A stretch of 64,000 nucleotides of DNA, from the IMG/VR virus record IMGVR_UViG_3300050122_000130, positions 1 to 64,000 of that record. The stretch is one strand, 5' to 3'. The translations under genes and the position numbers were made by a program. The notes under the pieces were generated by a model, which worked only from the letters and a program-made list of their open reading frames with translations, was not told the origin of the DNA and searched no databases. The stretch comes from a virus. Below, piece after piece: positions 33,442 to 42,518 of the stretch. The stretch's first letter is position 1; each line of letters starts with the position of its first letter.

Positions 33442-34545
33442 TTAGATGCCGATCATGCTCGCAATGGCGAACGGCTGACGCAAAACAGCGCCCATCGAGC
33501 CGCCACTCAGCTTCTGCTTCCACGATGACAGATCGGGGATCAGACGATGAGCACGCATTTTCTCGTTGAACGCGCAGAAGCCGGTCTGCTGACCGCGAAC
33601 GCTGGTGCAGATCAGCTGCATGAAGTTGCCACCGACAACGCCCTGCGGATTGCTCGAGGACTGAGCCTGGTACTGGATCGCGTCGATGATCTTCAGGTTC
33701 GGAATCTGCTTCAACAGATCCGAAACGTTGACATCGAACGAGTTCGTCGCGGTGAGCGCGAACTTGGACGCCGGAGAAAGCGCCAGCACGAATGGCGATT
33801 CCTGGTTGATGTTGCCGCCGGACTGCAGGATGAGTTGGATGACCAGCGCCTGGATGTCCAGATAGATCTCGTTCGGCGTCGCGGTGATGATGCCGTTGGT
33901 GATCCACTGGTTGTTGCCGTATGCCTTCGGTCCGGGCGTCAGCGCGGCCGTGAGGTTCGGATCGTTCAGCAGCCCGTAATTCTGCAGGCCCTTCACGCCG
34001 AAGAAGTATGTCTGGTTCTGGTAACGGTTCAGAGCCCAGGCGGCCGCGGCGTTCAGTTCGCTGACCCAGTTGATCTTCGCGAGACCAACGACATCGAGCT
34101 CGCGATCGCCGTATTGCAGGATCGTCTGATAGAGGTACGGCTGGCGCGAGGGGAAGTTCAGGTTGGTGCTGACCGAGCCGTTGTTGACGTAATCGTCGTA
34201 GCTCGAGACTTCACCGGTGTGCTCGGCAGTCGGGAACATGACCGAGTTGAGCGTCCAATCGCCCTTCTTTACTTCGCCGAGAATATCGGCGGCGCGCAGC
34301 GGGGAGAACAGGATCTCGTAGACTGTCGGGTCGATCATGGTCGACAGCCACACCGGAATGCCGGTGTTCAACGTGGTCGTGGTCGTCGGCTGCGCGTCCA
34401 TCGCGAGGCCTTGATCCATGGCGAGCTCGAAGTTGTGCTTCCAGCCGTCAGGGATGTACATGCGCGCGTTTTCAAAGATCGCGCCGCTCGACTCGTAGGT
34501 TTTGCGCTCCTGAGCGAACGCGGCGACAGCTTCGTGGCGATTCAT
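33442..34545 (-). CDS. Major capsid protein, DUF2184 family
   Basis: A 367-residue protein with features of DUF2184 capsids: IPVWLSTMIDPTVYEILFSPLRAADI, the KKGDWTLNSVMFP stretch, QYGDRELDVVGLAKINW and the C-terminal PFAIASMIGI. The HK97-like shell is paired with a DUF2213 protease and a scaffold encoded upstream. A terminator precedes the gene, so read-through or internal initiation must feed it. Confidence 0.9.
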   Translation of the reverse strand: MNRHEAVAAFAQERKTYESSGAIFENARMYIPDGWKHNFELAMDQGLAMDAQPTTTTTLNTGIPVWLSTMIDPTVYEILFSPLRAADILGEVKKGDWTLNSVMFPTAEHTGEVSSYDDYVNNGSVSTNLNFPSRQPYLYQTILQYGDRELDVVGLAKINWVSELNAAAAWALNRYQNQTYFFGVKGLQNYGLLNDPNLTAALTPGPKAYGNNQWITNGIITATPNEIYLDIQALVIQLILQSGGNINQESPFVLALSPASKFALTATNSFDVNVSDLLKQIPNLKIIDAIQYQAQSSSNPQGVVGGNFMQLICTSVRGQQTGFCAFNEKMRAHRLIPDLSSWKQKLSGGSMGAVLRQPFAIASMIGI

Positions 34546-34555
34546 CGTAAGTGCC

Positions 34556-34593
34556 TTTCCAAAATAAAAAAGGCGCTCACGAGGAGACGCCTT
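34556..34593 (-). terminator. Rho-independent terminator just upstream of the capsid gene
   Basis: Reverse-strand AAGGCG (34588-34593) pairs with CGCCTT (34570-34575), followed by TTTTTATTTT. It lies between the decoration and capsid genes, with only about 25 bases upstream of it. It is probably a partial terminator or processing site. Confidence 0.75.
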
Positions 34594-34620
34594 GGCTGAG
34601 GGAGATTGTGAAAGCGAAGT

Positions 34621-35607
34621 TTAGGAGATGTTGGTGACCTTGATCAGTTCACCGACAGCACCAGCAGATGCAGCACGCCACTTCGTTTCGATCGAGGCCT
34701 GCGCCGAAATCGCGGTCGAAGAAGCCGTTTGCGACGGGCTCACCACATAAGTGCCGGCACCTCCCGCCGATCCGGTGAGCTGCTGTGTGACCACGGTACC
34801 GGTCGTCACGCCGCTGCCAGTCAGGATCTGACCGGGCCCGAAACCGGAGACCACCGTGCCACCGACCGTGAGAACACCGTAAGTGCCAGTGATCGTGGTC
34901 GATGCAGCGTTCTGCTCCGGGATATTGACGTTGTAACGGCCGAGACCGTTCAGCGCTTCACCCGCGAGCAGCGGGGTGATCTGGCTGACGATCTGCGTTC
35001 CGGTGGCAACGCCGGTACCGCTCAGAATCGAGCCGGGGTAGAAGTTGCCGGTCAATACGCCGCCGGCGGTGAACACGTCGCCGATGAGCGTGCTAGCCGT
35101 CGCATTGGCGGTCGCCGGCGCAATCGAAGATGCCGATCCAGAACCGCCGCTCGGCGTCGAGCCGGCAGCAGCAAACGAGGCCGAGCCATCCGCATAGTTG
35201 GCGAATGCCTTCATGCCGACAGTGGCGGCGGCGGCACCGTTGTTGACCACCCACATGTCGACTTCGTTGTAACAAGCGATCTGGAAACCGCTCTGCAGAT
35301 ATTGCACCGCGGTGCCCAGATAGGCAGTGATCATGCCGACCTGGCGTCGGGAGACGATACCCGCGGGCAAGCCAGAACCGAACGTGTTCAGCGTGGCCGG
35401 AGCATTGTCGTTGTCGATCGTGGCGTACGACGTCCAGCCGAAGCGGCCGATGACGCAGCCAGTGACGACAACACCGCTGATAACGCCAGCACCGGAGATG
35501 AGTCCGCCTTCGCCGGCGAGGACGGTAGCGCGCGGATTCGCCGAAGCAAAATCACCGGCATTGCCGGGCGCCTGGATCGAGTTAACCTGGTTGGGAAAGT
35601 CGGGCAT
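34621..35607 (-). CDS. Head decoration / structural cement protein (Gp24-like) with two beta insertions
   Basis: A 328-residue protein from the ATG at 35607 after AGGAG. The N-terminus has PGNAGDFASANPRATVLAGEGGL and GRFGWTSYA, typical of phage cement proteins next to capsid genes. The C-terminal 150 residues carry two copies of a beta module, for example PGQILTGSGVTTGTVV then GAGTYVVSPSQT. It would stabilise the capsid surface. Confidence 0.78.
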   Translation of the reverse strand: MPDFPNQVNSIQAPGNAGDFASANPRATVLAGEGGLISGAGVISGVVVTGCVIGRFGWTSYATIDNDNAPATLNTFGSGLPAGIVSRRQVGMITAYLGTAVQYLQSGFQIACYNEVDMWVVNNGAAAATVGMKAFANYADGSASFAAAGSTPSGGSGSASSIAPATANATASTLIGDVFTAGGVLTGNFYPGSILSGTGVATGTQIVSQITPLLAGEALNGLGRYNVNIPEQNAASTTITGTYGVLTVGGTVVSGFGPGQILTGSGVTTGTVVTQQLTGSAGGAGTYVVSPSQTASSTAISAQASIETKWRAASAGAVGELIKVTNIS

Positions 35608-35637
35608 CGAATTTTTCTCCTGTTCGATGAAAGTTGC

Positions 35638-35668
35638 GGGGAAGGGGATCAAAAAAATCCCCCTCCCC
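35638..35668 (-). promoter_or_regulatory. Stable hairpin in the decoration-gene leader
   Basis: A 12-bp stem (35638-35649 with 35657-35668, one G-T wobble) with an A/T-rich loop (AAAAAAA on the plus strand). It lacks a clear trailing T-run on the reverse strand, so an mRNA-stabilising or processing role is more likely than termination. Confidence 0.5.
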
Positions 35669-35802
35669 GGAATGGGAAGAGGGCCGAAAAGGTCACAGCC
35701 TGCGGTGCGTTCTTTCCGCCTACAGAGAATCGGAGGGCCAATTCTCTTTGCTAACGACGATCAGCTAAGGCTGTTACGAGCGGAGGAAGCCGCCCGGTTC
35801 GT

Positions 35803-36876
35803 TTACTGGTGGCCGATACGCTCGAGGTTCTTGGCCAGACCCGGATTGCGCTTCGCGATCTCGCCGGAGGCGGAAGTCTGCTCCGCGGAATCCATCGCGT
35901 AGGTCTGCTTTTTGCCGCCGTCCTTCGGAGGCAGAGCATCGAAGGCAAACTTGAGCATTTCGACGTTTGCCTCTTTCGGCGGCTTCTTGCCGGAAGCGAT
36001 CTCGATCGCCTTGCTGAAGACCTGCGCAGCACTGTCGAAGGCCATGCCGCTGAGATTTCCGACGCGACCACGGACGTGATCCTTGGCAACGGCGACTGCA
36101 TCCATGCGGTCGCGCTCCTTCTTGATGCCGGCGTTGATGCCGGCCTGGATCTTCTCGTCCATCGCCTTGTCCTTCTCCTCGTCGTCTTCATCGTTGGCGG
36201 TTTCTTTGGGCGTCTCCGGATCGTGCTCTTCGTCTTCCTCGTTGACGTCCTTGTCCTTGGCGCCAGCGGTGAGCTTGCCGTCCTTGCTCTTCTTGGCATC
36301 TTTAGCCTTTTTGTCAGCCGCCTTCTTGGCTTCCATGCGCTTTTTCATGCGCTCGGCCTTCTCCTCGTCGGTCTCGGCCTCTTCGTCGTCGGCCATGTCC
36401 TCATCGTCCATGTCCTCGTCTTTGGCCTTGTCTTCCTTTTTGTCCTTCATATCGTCGGGGAAATCGTCGCACGCGACCTCGATCATATCGAGCACGGCAT
36501 CGAGCCCCTTCGGATCCAGCGCGCCGTCTTGCGCATACTGCGGATCGAGGTGACCCTCGACCGAAGCGTTGATCCATGCGCCAAGAACCGGACGCTTGGC
36601 CTTGAAATTCTTCGCATTGATATTGCGAAGACCCTTGTTCAGGTCGATCTTCGCATCCATCGCAAGCTGCGGACGCAGGAATGTGGTCAGCATGCCATAC
36701 GCGACAGTGCCGAGCGCCGACAGTTTAGCTTTCTTGATCATGGTCTTCTCCTTGATGTCAGGGTTAACGGAGTCGTATGCGCGCTCAGTCAGAAGTGACT
36801 CGTCGAGACCGAGCGCCACGATGGCCTCACGAGGAGTCTTGAATTTCTTGCGAAGTGCGTCACGCAATTTGCTCAT
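35803..36876 (-). CDS. Head scaffolding protein
   Basis: A 357-residue protein. The ATG at 36876 overlaps the protease stop (ATGA). The N-terminus is globular with an [12 protein letters not shown] motif. The middle (about 140-240) is extremely acidic/basic repeats of E, D and K, a coiled-coil scaffold pattern. The C-terminus ([21 protein letters not shown]) likely binds the shell. It follows the protease gene, as scaffolds do in DUF2213 phages. Confidence 0.75.
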   Translation of the reverse strand: MSKLRDALRKKFKTPREAIVALGLDESLLTERAYDSVNPDIKEKTMIKKAKLSALGTVAYGMLTTFLRPQLAMDAKIDLNKGLRNINAKNFKAKRPVLGAWINASVEGHLDPQYAQDGALDPKGLDAVLDMIEVACDDFPDDMKDKKEDKAKDEDMDDEDMADDEEAETDEEKAERMKKRMEAKKAADKKAKDAKKSKDGKLTAGAKDKDVNEEDEEHDPETPKETANDEDDEEKDKAMDEKIQAGINAGIKKERDRMDAVAVAKDHVRGRVGNLSGMAFDSAAQVFSKAIEIASGKKPPKEANVEMLKFAFDALPPKDGGKKQTYAMDSAEQTSASGEIAKRNPGLAKNLERIGHQ

Positions 36877-39413
36877 AGGTGCAGCCCCAGGATTGCCGAC
36901 TCGATCAGAGCCCACGGATCGATCGCGCCGTCGCCGACCACAACATCGCTACCCGCGCGGCCCTCAGAAACGAGCGCAACGTGATTTCCGATGATGTCGC
37001 GCATAACACCGTCGTAGGGCTTGCCCTCGTAAATGCCTGGCGTCATGTCAGCGCGGTAGCGATAGGCGCTGGACAATTCCTTTTTGCGTTTACTCTCGAC
37101 CGCGTTGATGCCGCGCTCAGCCCAGATGACGAGGCTGTTTTTCAGGTGCGGATGTTCGAACGAAGCGTCGGTACCGGTCGAACCGACCACGAGCTCAGGA
37201 CGATGGTTGGCGGCGTTGACGCCGACATGCTGATCGAGCAACGGCAGATTGTTGAAGGTCGACTCCGCCTTCTTCAGCTCCGCAGGATCTCGCAACAATT
37301 GATAGATACGGCCGGGATCGAGCCCCAGCTCCTTGTACTTCGGAATTTCCTTTCCGAGATACGGGTTCACAATCGCCTTCGAGATGTTCGAAATCTCGAC
37401 GTGCATGCGGCCGTCGGCGTCGATCCTGCGCACCGTCACCGGCGCGCGATCGAACGCCAAGCCGTGGCGCTCGATCCCAGGAATGGTTGCCCGGTCGAAC
37501 GCCAGCTCCTCGCCGTCGAGCTCGACGTCATGAATCTTGTCGGCGCCGTCGCCGTCCCAGCCGAACGGCACGATCTTGTCGTCTTCGTCGCGCGCCTCGA
37601 TCGTGCGTGACGCGCCGATCGATCCCAGCCGCTTCATGTGGCTCAGCAGGCCCTTGAAATTGAAGTCGCCGCTGTAGCGGACGGTCAGCGTGTGCTCGGC
37701 ATTGTACGGTTTCCGATCCCGCGCGAGGCCCGCGAACATGCCGTCCATCGCCTTCACACCGACTCGAGTCGCGAGATTCTTCTTCCTCGCAATGAGCCGA
37801 TCGGCCAATTCCTTGTCATCGCCGACGGCTTCGCGGATCTTCGCGTCCGGGATCTTTGAGACGCGCTCGACCGACGCCGAGAGCTCAGCTTCGGTCATCG
37901 GTGCGAACAGCTTCGCGGCGTCCGGGTTCATGCCCTTGTCGCGCAGTGTGTCGAATTCCGTAACCTTGTCGCCGAACGCCGCCCCCTTGGCCCCCCCCTG
38001 AGCACGGAAGCGCAGCGAACCGCCTACATCCAGCGTGGTCGTCTTACCTTCGAGGATCCCTTGATTGTCTCCACCCGTACCAGCCGCGTCCCAATTAGAA
38101 AGCCAGGCATGGATAGCGAAGTCTTTAGCCGCTTCTTTGCGCTCAGCCGGCGTGAACTCGCTGATGTTTTTCTTTTCGAGCTTCCGCCATTCCGTCGCAA
38201 CATGCTGACCGCCTTCCACATCGCGGTAGGGCAGCGTCGCGGCGCCGGCGAGCTGGTACAGGCGCGCGGCGGCGCGCTCATTGTCCGCGTGGGCCTTAGT
38301 CGGGGCTTTCTTGATGTAAAATTTGGAACCGCTTTTATCTTCGTAGGTTCCGCCCTCGTTCGATCCCAGCTTGCCGCCCTTTTTCGACAACTCGCCCATC
38401 TTCAAGGGTGAACTTGCGCCCTTCTCCGATGACTTTGCCTTTGAGGAGTTCCCGGAATGGGCTGATGCACTCGCAGAGGAACCGCTCCCGCTCCCGAATT
38501 TCCCGTCGTCTTTGCGCGGATGATCGCCCTCGTTCCATTCGTCGCTCGCTAAGGTTCCAAGGCTGCGCATGAACAGCGCCATATCGAAGGCCTTCGTGAT
38601 GCCCAGGCCCTTGCTCACGGTCTTGAAGATGGGAGCAACCCCCGACCCGCCGCATTTATCGCACCCAGCGCCCGCGCAGGCCCCGCAAACGCTATCCTGC
38701 GCAAGACGACGCTTCGCCAGCCGCTTCAGGCGGGCGTCAATCTTCCCGCCGACCGGGGTTCCGGTGTTGACGATCGTCGCCAGCGCCGGCTGATTATCGT
38801 CAGCGTGTTCCGGTTCCGCTTCTTCCTCGCGCGTCCACTTCGCGAAGTTCTCGCGCAGCTCCGCCCAATCCTCCGGCGCCATGTCCTGCGCCATGCCGAG
38901 ATTTTCGCCAAGCACCCGGGTGACGTTCGGATGCATCGGCTCCGGCAGTTTGTCGAGCGGAAACCAGCCGAATTCCGAATGCTCCTCGTTCAGCTTCGGT
39001 TTGAACTTGTCCTCGACCGATTCAGTGAACGTGTGGAACATCATCCCGTTCGGAGTCTGCACCAGGTCGAGCAGCTTCTTCCGGCCGGTAGCGGCCGGCG
39101 CCGTCGATCCGAGCTCCTCGCGAGCTTCGCGATCGGCGCATTGCTCCGGAGATTCCCCTGCATCAGCTTTGCCGCCCGGTAGCGCCCAGTGCCCGACGTA
39201 GTTGTCCTTGCCTTCCTCGCCCGCGCGCTTGATCAGTAGCACATCGCCATCTGGTGCCACGAACACGATGCCGGCCGCGATCGGCAGCGCTGCGTCTTCT
39301 CCGGCTTCCTTGTATGCGATAGCAGCAGCCTGCTTTACAGGTCTTCCCAGCTTAGTGAGTTCAGCTATATTAGCCGATATCACTTTCTGGGATGATCCCT
39401 GCTTCAGTGGCAT
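36873..39413 (-). CDS. Multidomain prohead protease: Nudix + zinc knuckle + kinase-like + DUF2213
   Basis: An 846-residue protein from the ATG at 39413. Domain order: a basic phage motif [16 protein letters not shown] (1-37); a Nudix hydrolase (about 43-175) with a full Nudix box [11 protein letters not shown]...REAREELG (81-102); a DnaJ-type knuckle [16 protein letters not shown] (243-258); a RKDDGKF motif (300-306) and a Ser/Gly linker; a kinase-like domain (about 350-550) with [30 protein letters not shown] and [15 protein letters not shown], as in PI3/4-kinase or HipA folds; and a DUF2213 protease (about 655-830) with [16 protein letters not shown] and [13 protein letters not shown]. Only the last part is needed for head maturation. 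The catalytic Nudix residues are intact. The kinase assignment is by pattern only. Confidence 0.82.
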   Translation of the reverse strand: MPLKQGSSQKVISANIAELTKLGRPVKQAAAIAYKEAGEDAALPIAAGIVFVAPDGDVLLIKRAGEEGKDNYVGHWALPGGKADAGESPEQCADREAREELGSTAPAATGRKKLLDLVQTPNGMMFHTFTESVEDKFKPKLNEEHSEFGWFPLDKLPEPMHPNVTRVLGENLGMAQDMAPEDWAELRENFAKWTREEEAEPEHADDNQPALATIVNTGTPVGGKIDARLKRLAKRRLAQDSVCGACAGAGCDKCGGSGVAPIFKTVSKGLGITKAFDMALFMRSLGTLASDEWNEGDHPRKDDGKFGSGSGSSASASAHSGNSSKAKSSEKGASSPLKMGELSKKGGKLGSNEGGTYEDKSGSKFYIKKAPTKAHADNERAAARLYQLAGAATLPYRDVEGGQHVATEWRKLEKKNISEFTPAERKEAAKDFAIHAWLSNWDAAGTGGDNQGILEGKTTTLDVGGSLRFRAQGGAKGAAFGDKVTEFDTLRDKGMNPDAAKLFAPMTEAELSASVERVSKIPDAKIREAVGDDKELADRLIARKKNLATRVGVKAMDGMFAGLARDRKPYNAEHTLTVRYSGDFNFKGLLSHMKRLGSIGASRTIEARDEDDKIVPFGWDGDGADKIHDVELDGEELAFDRATIPGIERHGLAFDRAPVTVRRIDADGRMHVEISNISKAIVNPYLGKEIPKYKELGLDPGRIYQLLRDPAELKKAESTFNNLPLLDQHVGVNAANHRPELVVGSTGTDASFEHPHLKNSLVIWAERGINAVESKRKKELSSAYRYRADMTPGIYEGKPYDGVMRDIIGNHVALVSEGRAGSDVVVGDGAIDPWALIESAILGLHL

Positions 39414-40131
39414 TTTTGTTTTTCCATCTATTTGGCGGTCGCGTGCCAAGGCGCTTATGCGCTGCGCTCATCTTGGCTTTAGTTTCATCGGAATGCTTGC
39501 GGCCAATGCTTAGCTGTCTCAGCATTTCCATATGTTCGGGAGACGAACGAAGACCGCTAGTGTTTCTTGTCGCACTCATTTTTTGGCGAGTTTCCAACGA
39601 AACCTTGCGACCTGTTTGAGTCTGCGATCTTTTCAGATTGCTCTCTGGAGTAATAATTTGATTAGCTCTTGCAACTCGGATTTTATCGCGAGTTTTTTCA
39701 GAAAGAGGTATCCCGGCTCGACTACTCAATACCAAACGGCCTGCATCCGTCATGATGTGCGGTTTCGACATTTTTTTGAGCGTTTCCGCTGAATGTCGTC
39801 TGCCTGCGCGTTTAGCTGCGACCTCTGGTGAAGACATCGGGCTGGTCTCTCCGCCCAATCCGACATTGTAGCCTTGTGATCGGTCAGTCGTCCGAAAGAA
39901 CCTAATGAACTCTATTTCTAGGCTCAGTATTTCGTGCTTCTCACCAAGCGCCAGAACTTGAGGAACCAAGTTGTTAGTCCCGTAGCGCATGATAGCCTGA
40001 TGAACGGGTAGATTAGATCCTCGTCTCGCATCACTGCAATGCCTCATCCAACGATGTCTTATCGTTTTTGAGGTAATGCCAAAATATCGCTTTCCATTCG
40101 GAAATTCGATCACATAGAGTAGGTAAGCCAT
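39370..40131 (-). CDS. GIY-YIG endonuclease with NUMOD3 repeats
   Basis: A 253-residue protein. The N-terminal GIY-YIG domain has [22 protein letters not shown]3-type repeats follow ([44 protein letters not shown]). The 3' end overlaps the protease gene start by 44 bases. A promoter-like sequence lies upstream (40200-40228). It is a probable free-standing homing endonuclease. Confidence 0.9.
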   Translation of the reverse strand: MAYLLYVIEFPNGKRYFGITSKTIRHRWMRHCSDARRGSNLPVHQAIMRYGTNNLVPQVLALGEKHEILSLEIEFIRFFRTTDRSQGYNVGLGGETSPMSSPEVAAKRAGRRHSAETLKKMSKPHIMTDAGRLVLSSRAGIPLSEKTRDKIRVARANQIITPESNLKRSQTQTGRKVSLETRQKMSATRNTSGLRSSPEHMEMLRQLSIGRKHSDETKAKMSAAHKRLGTRPPNRWKNKNATEAGIIPESDIG

Positions 40132-40159
40132 CTGGGCGCTCCAACGCTCATTTCGGTTA

Positions 40160-40194
40160 GAGGCCGTTCAGTGTGTCGAGCACTGTACGGCCTC
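40160..40194 (-). promoter_or_regulatory. Two-part hairpin in leader of the GIY-YIG gene
   Basis: GAGGCCG/CGGCCTC outer stem (40160-40166 with 40188-40194) and CAGTG/CACTG inner stem. It is placed at the predicted 5' end of the transcript from the promoter-like site, with no T-run after it on the reverse strand. Confidence 0.5.
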
Positions 40195-40199
40195 GTCTT

Positions 40200-40228
40200 C
40201 TTATACTAGCTCCTACTGACTATCGCAA
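40200..40228 (-). promoter_or_regulatory. Sigma70-type promoter candidate
   Basis: On the reverse strand TTGCGA (40223-40228), a 17-base spacer, then TATAAG (40200-40205). It is directly upstream of the GIY-YIG gene (start 40131) and a gap without genes. It fits a promoter that restarts transcription into the protease-capsid operon. Confidence 0.5.
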
Positions 40229-40258
40229 CGCTCTCTGCACTGCCAAAACTTGAAGTGC

Positions 40259-40384
40259 CTATGCCTTGAAGCAGTCCTCACAGCGGTCCGAACTGATGAC
40301 CCTGGGACTGACGCTGACATACTTCTCGACGGATGGCTTCTGGCCGCAGTCCGTGCAGACAGGTTCAGCCGGTTTCTTTTTCAC
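40259..40384 (-). CDS. Tiny zinc-finger protein (41 aa)
   Basis: The GTG start overlaps the stop of the upstream gene (GTGA). The product has CTDCG near residue 10 and CEDC at the end, a probable four-Cys zinc site. It is Lys-rich at the N-terminus. The function is unknown. Confidence 0.55.
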   Translation of the reverse strand: MKKKPAEPVCTDCGQKPSVEKYVSVSPRVISSDRCEDCFKA

Positions 40385-40662
40385 TTCGGTTTCTTTCGCC
40401 CGCGCGTATCGAGCGCGGTTCGATTATTGTTGCGGCCCTTGTTCACTGCCGGCGGACGCAGACCGAGCCGGCGCTGATAGGCGCGGACGTGCGTGGCGCT
40501 GAAACCGCAGACACCGATCTCGGCCGCGAGTATTTCCGGATCCAGACCCTGCGGCGCGTCCCTCAAAATCTTTTCGATCTCTGGGGAGTCGTACGGGTCG
40601 CGAAACTTCATTGTCGAACTGGTGCTGATCCACCAATCATCTGAATTCCCGAAGTTCTCCAT
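40381..40662 (-). CDS. Small helix-turn-helix-like protein
   Basis: A 93-residue protein that overlaps the GNAT stop (TGATG). The C-terminal half reads LAAEIGVCGFSATHVRAYQRRLGLR, a helix-turn-helix-like segment, followed by a basic tail. The target is unknown. Confidence 0.55.
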   Translation of the reverse strand: MENFGNSDDWWISTSSTMKFRDPYDSPEIEKILRDAPQGLDPEILAAEIGVCGFSATHVRAYQRRLGLRPPAVNKGRNNNRTALDTRGRKKPK

Positions 40663-41093
40663 CAGCCAAGACGATAGGTCAGCGTCACAGCTTCTTCGGT
40701 ACGCCCCTGCTTCTTGGCGATCGCACGCATGGCGCTGTTGCGCACATGCGTTCCTGACTGAATCGTTACTGCTTTGAGTTCAGCGGCCTTCTCGACCATT
40801 GCCGCCCACAAAGCGTTGTAGAGCCCGCGGCCGCGGAATTCCGGGAGCGTATAGCTCTGGAAGATCCACACGCGCCCGGTATCCTTGTCAAAATTCCAGG
40901 TCATCACCGCGGCGGGTATCATTTCGCGGCCGTTCTGCGCGTAGGCGATAAAGGCGTTAAGCGACGTAAAGACGTTCAGCGTCCCGTCACCGTACCCCTT
41001 CTCGACACATTCCGCCCAGCCGCGCACCGCGAGCTCGAGCGCTGGCGTATTGTTCAGGCCCTCGACGTACACGATCTTGATCTCGTCGCTCAC
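40662..41093 (-). CDS. GNAT-family acetyltransferase
   Basis: A 143-residue protein with a GTG start at 41093 after GGAG. The acetyl-CoA loop is EFRGRGLYNALW, followed by the helical AMVEKAAELKA and HVRNSAMRAIAKKQG, which completes the GNAT fold. The substrate is unknown; phage GNATs can modify host proteins or small molecules. It lies among small accessory genes upstream of the protease gene. Confidence 0.82.
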   Translation of the reverse strand: MSDEIKIVYVEGLNNTPALELAVRGWAECVEKGYGDGTLNVFTSLNAFIAYAQNGREMIPAAVMTWNFDKDTGRVWIFQSYTLPEFRGRGLYNALWAAMVEKAAELKAVTIQSGTHVRNSAMRAIAKKQGRTEEAVTLTYRLG

Positions 41094-41187
41094 TCGTCAA
41101 ACTCCGATCATCTGAACGAGCGGCCACCGAATCCAGATCATCCGCCGCGTACGCCAAAAAACCAGACGTGAAGATCGTACTGCATTT

Positions 41188-41352
41188 TCAAATTCGGCCC
41201 ACGAGCAGCAAGATGATCAAGATCACGACGATCAGACCGAGACCGCCGCCGACTCGATAACCACCGCCATAGAACGGACCGCCGCCCATGCCGCTGAAGC
41301 CGCCGAGCAGCGCGATAACGAGAATAATCAGAATGATGGTGCCGATCGACAT
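41188..41352 (-). CDS. DUF3309-type small membrane protein
   Basis: A 54-residue protein after GGAGG. Two hydrophobic helices (MSIGTIILIILVIALLGG and LGLIVVILIILLLVGRI) flank a Gly/Tyr-rich loop, the layout of the DUF3309 family. That family is common in alphaproteobacteria as a small membrane protein of unknown function. Confidence 0.75.
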   Translation of the reverse strand: MSIGTIILIILVIALLGGFSGMGGGPFYGGGYRVGGGLGLIVVILIILLLVGRI

Positions 41353-41366
41353 GGTGGCCTCCTTCG

Positions 41367-41840
41367 TTATTGCCGCGCACCGATCGCGATATACTCGCCG
41401 GGCCCGGCATTCTTGTTGTCGCGATCGAGCGTCACGCGAAGATCGGTCGATCCGTTCAGCATCAGGACCAGGTCCGACGACGAACTGATGATGCCAGGGG
41501 GTACCATCGGCGAATTCTGCACGGTGGTCTTCCAGTGTGCACTCTCGAAGGCGTTCTCCAGGTTCAGCGCCAGATCGCCGCATTTGCTGTCCTCGAGACA
41601 GAAAATGGTCACTTCGCCCGGCTTGTCCTTCAATTTCGTGGTCAGGTCGTCAATTTCAGCCTGACTGAGCTCCGGCCAGATGGTTCTCGCCATCCGTTGG
41701 GCCTTTGCCGGGCTTACGGTGCCCGCTGGTGCGGTGACGACGCGGGTGACTACTGGCGCGCGGGTCACGCTCAAATAACCCACAGAGGCCGCCACAGCGA
41801 CTAACGAGGCCACGATCGAGGGGATGACATGCTCTCTCAT
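41367..41840 (-). CDS. Membrane-anchored protein of unknown function
   Basis: A 157-residue protein that overlaps the upstream stop (ATGA). One N-terminal helix (residues about 6-24) is followed by a periplasmic-type domain with two cysteines (FCLEDSKCGD) that could bond. No family was recognised. Confidence 0.65.
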   Translation of the reverse strand: MREHVIPSIVASLVAVAASVGYLSVTRAPVVTRVVTAPAGTVSPAKAQRMARTIWPELSQAEIDDLTTKLKDKPGEVTIFCLEDSKCGDLALNLENAFESAHWKTTVQNSPMVPPGIISSSSDLVLMLNGSTDLRVTLDRDNKNAGPGEYIAIGARQ

Positions 41841-42055
41841 GGTATCCCCGCTGGTCGATCGATTGCAGGAGGCGGTTCAGCCGCCGGAGCCGGCGCGTAG
41901 ACCGGCGCCGGGCCCTTGTCGCGCTTCATCACGACCGAGACTTTCGGCTTGTGCGGGATCGGCAGATCAGCGCCATAAGCGACCGAGAAAATCAGCGCAC
42001 CCACCGACACCACTAAAGCGAACACAGATAGTGCCAGCGATATTCGATACAGCAT
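41837..42055 (-). CDS. Small exported or membrane protein, Pro-rich
   Basis: A 72-residue protein from the ATG at 42055. A hydrophobic helix (ISLALSVFALVVSVGALIF) ends near VAYGADLP, a possible cleavage site. The rest is Pro/Ala/Lys-rich (PAPVYAPAPAAEPPP). It is coupled to the membrane protein downstream. It resembles o-spanin-like Pro-rich peptides but has no lipobox. Confidence 0.6.
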   Translation of the reverse strand: MLYRISLALSVFALVVSVGALIFSVAYGADLPIPHKPKVSVVMKRDKGPAPVYAPAPAAEPPPAIDRPAGIP

Positions 42056-42060
42056 CGTGC

Positions 42061-42414
42061 TCAATCCTGCGTTTCTTTGGCGAAGTCGCCGTGTTTGTCG
42101 ACCGGCGCCGGCAGCAGCGGCATCTGTACGATATCGGAACGCTTGTGCCAACTGTCCGGGCAGAACTGAATTTTGCCGTCGGTGATGATGTAATGGCAAA
42201 GGATATTTTGCTTTTCACCACGGCCGAGATTGGTTTGCGGGTCGATCCCACCAGTCCAGCGAACGAAGGTCTGCGCAAAGCTTGGCGAGAACGTTGGCTT
42301 CTGCACGTCGCCATTGAAGGTCCAACTATCGGGCAGGATGTGAACTTCCTCGCATGCCGGACACCAGTGAGCGTGACCGGTAATTGTTTTGCGGAGTATC
42401 GGGCTGACCTGCAT
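42061..42414 (-). CDS. DUF6527-family protein (copy 1)
   Basis: A 117-residue protein with HWCPACEEVH, WTFNGDVQKPTFSPSF, CHYIITDGKIQFCPDSWH and VQMPLLP. These are the conserved blocks of DUF6527, a phage zinc-type protein of unknown function. The start ATG at 42414 overlaps the preceding micro-gene stop (TGATG). A related copy lies at 42515-42871. Confidence 0.75.
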   Translation of the reverse strand: MQVSPILRKTITGHAHWCPACEEVHILPDSWTFNGDVQKPTFSPSFAQTFVRWTGGIDPQTNLGRGEKQNILCHYIITDGKIQFCPDSWHKRSDIVQMPLLPAPVDKHGDFAKETQD

Positions 42415-42518
42415 CAGGAATATCTCTGAGCGACGATCATCACAATCACCATGAAGATCACCATCATCGCCACGATTCCAGCGGCCTGCCATATCTCTTT
42501 ACGTCCAGAACGCCTCAC
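42414..42518 (-). CDS. Micro-protein with one membrane helix (34 aa)
   Basis: The GTG start overlaps the stop of the upstream gene (GTGA), and its TGA overlaps the next ATG. The product is MRRSGRKEIW then a hydrophobic helix (AGIVAMMVIFMVIVMIVA). It is squeezed between the two DUF6527 copies, and the coupling at both ends argues it is translated. Confidence 0.6.
   Translation of the reverse strand: MRRSGRKEIWQAAGIVAMMVIFMVIVMIVAQRYS

Noticed and set aside
33547-34599. Long rightward frame opposite the major capsid gene
   Set aside because: Antisense shadow of a strongly supported DUF2184 capsid protein; no ribosome site or domain.
35803-36299. Overlapping leftward frame rich in Arg and Ser inside the scaffold gene
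   Set aside because: It is a frame-shifted shadow of the K/E/D-rich scaffold sequence.
35809-36798. Hydrophobic rightward frame opposite the scaffold gene
   Set aside because: The acidic codons of the scaffold read in reverse give Leu/Phe/Val runs, creating false membrane segments.
39370-40131. Group I intron around the GIY-YIG gene
   Set aside because: The neighbouring genes are intact and complete on either side, and no intron core pairings (P3-P7) were found. It is treated as a free-standing homing gene.
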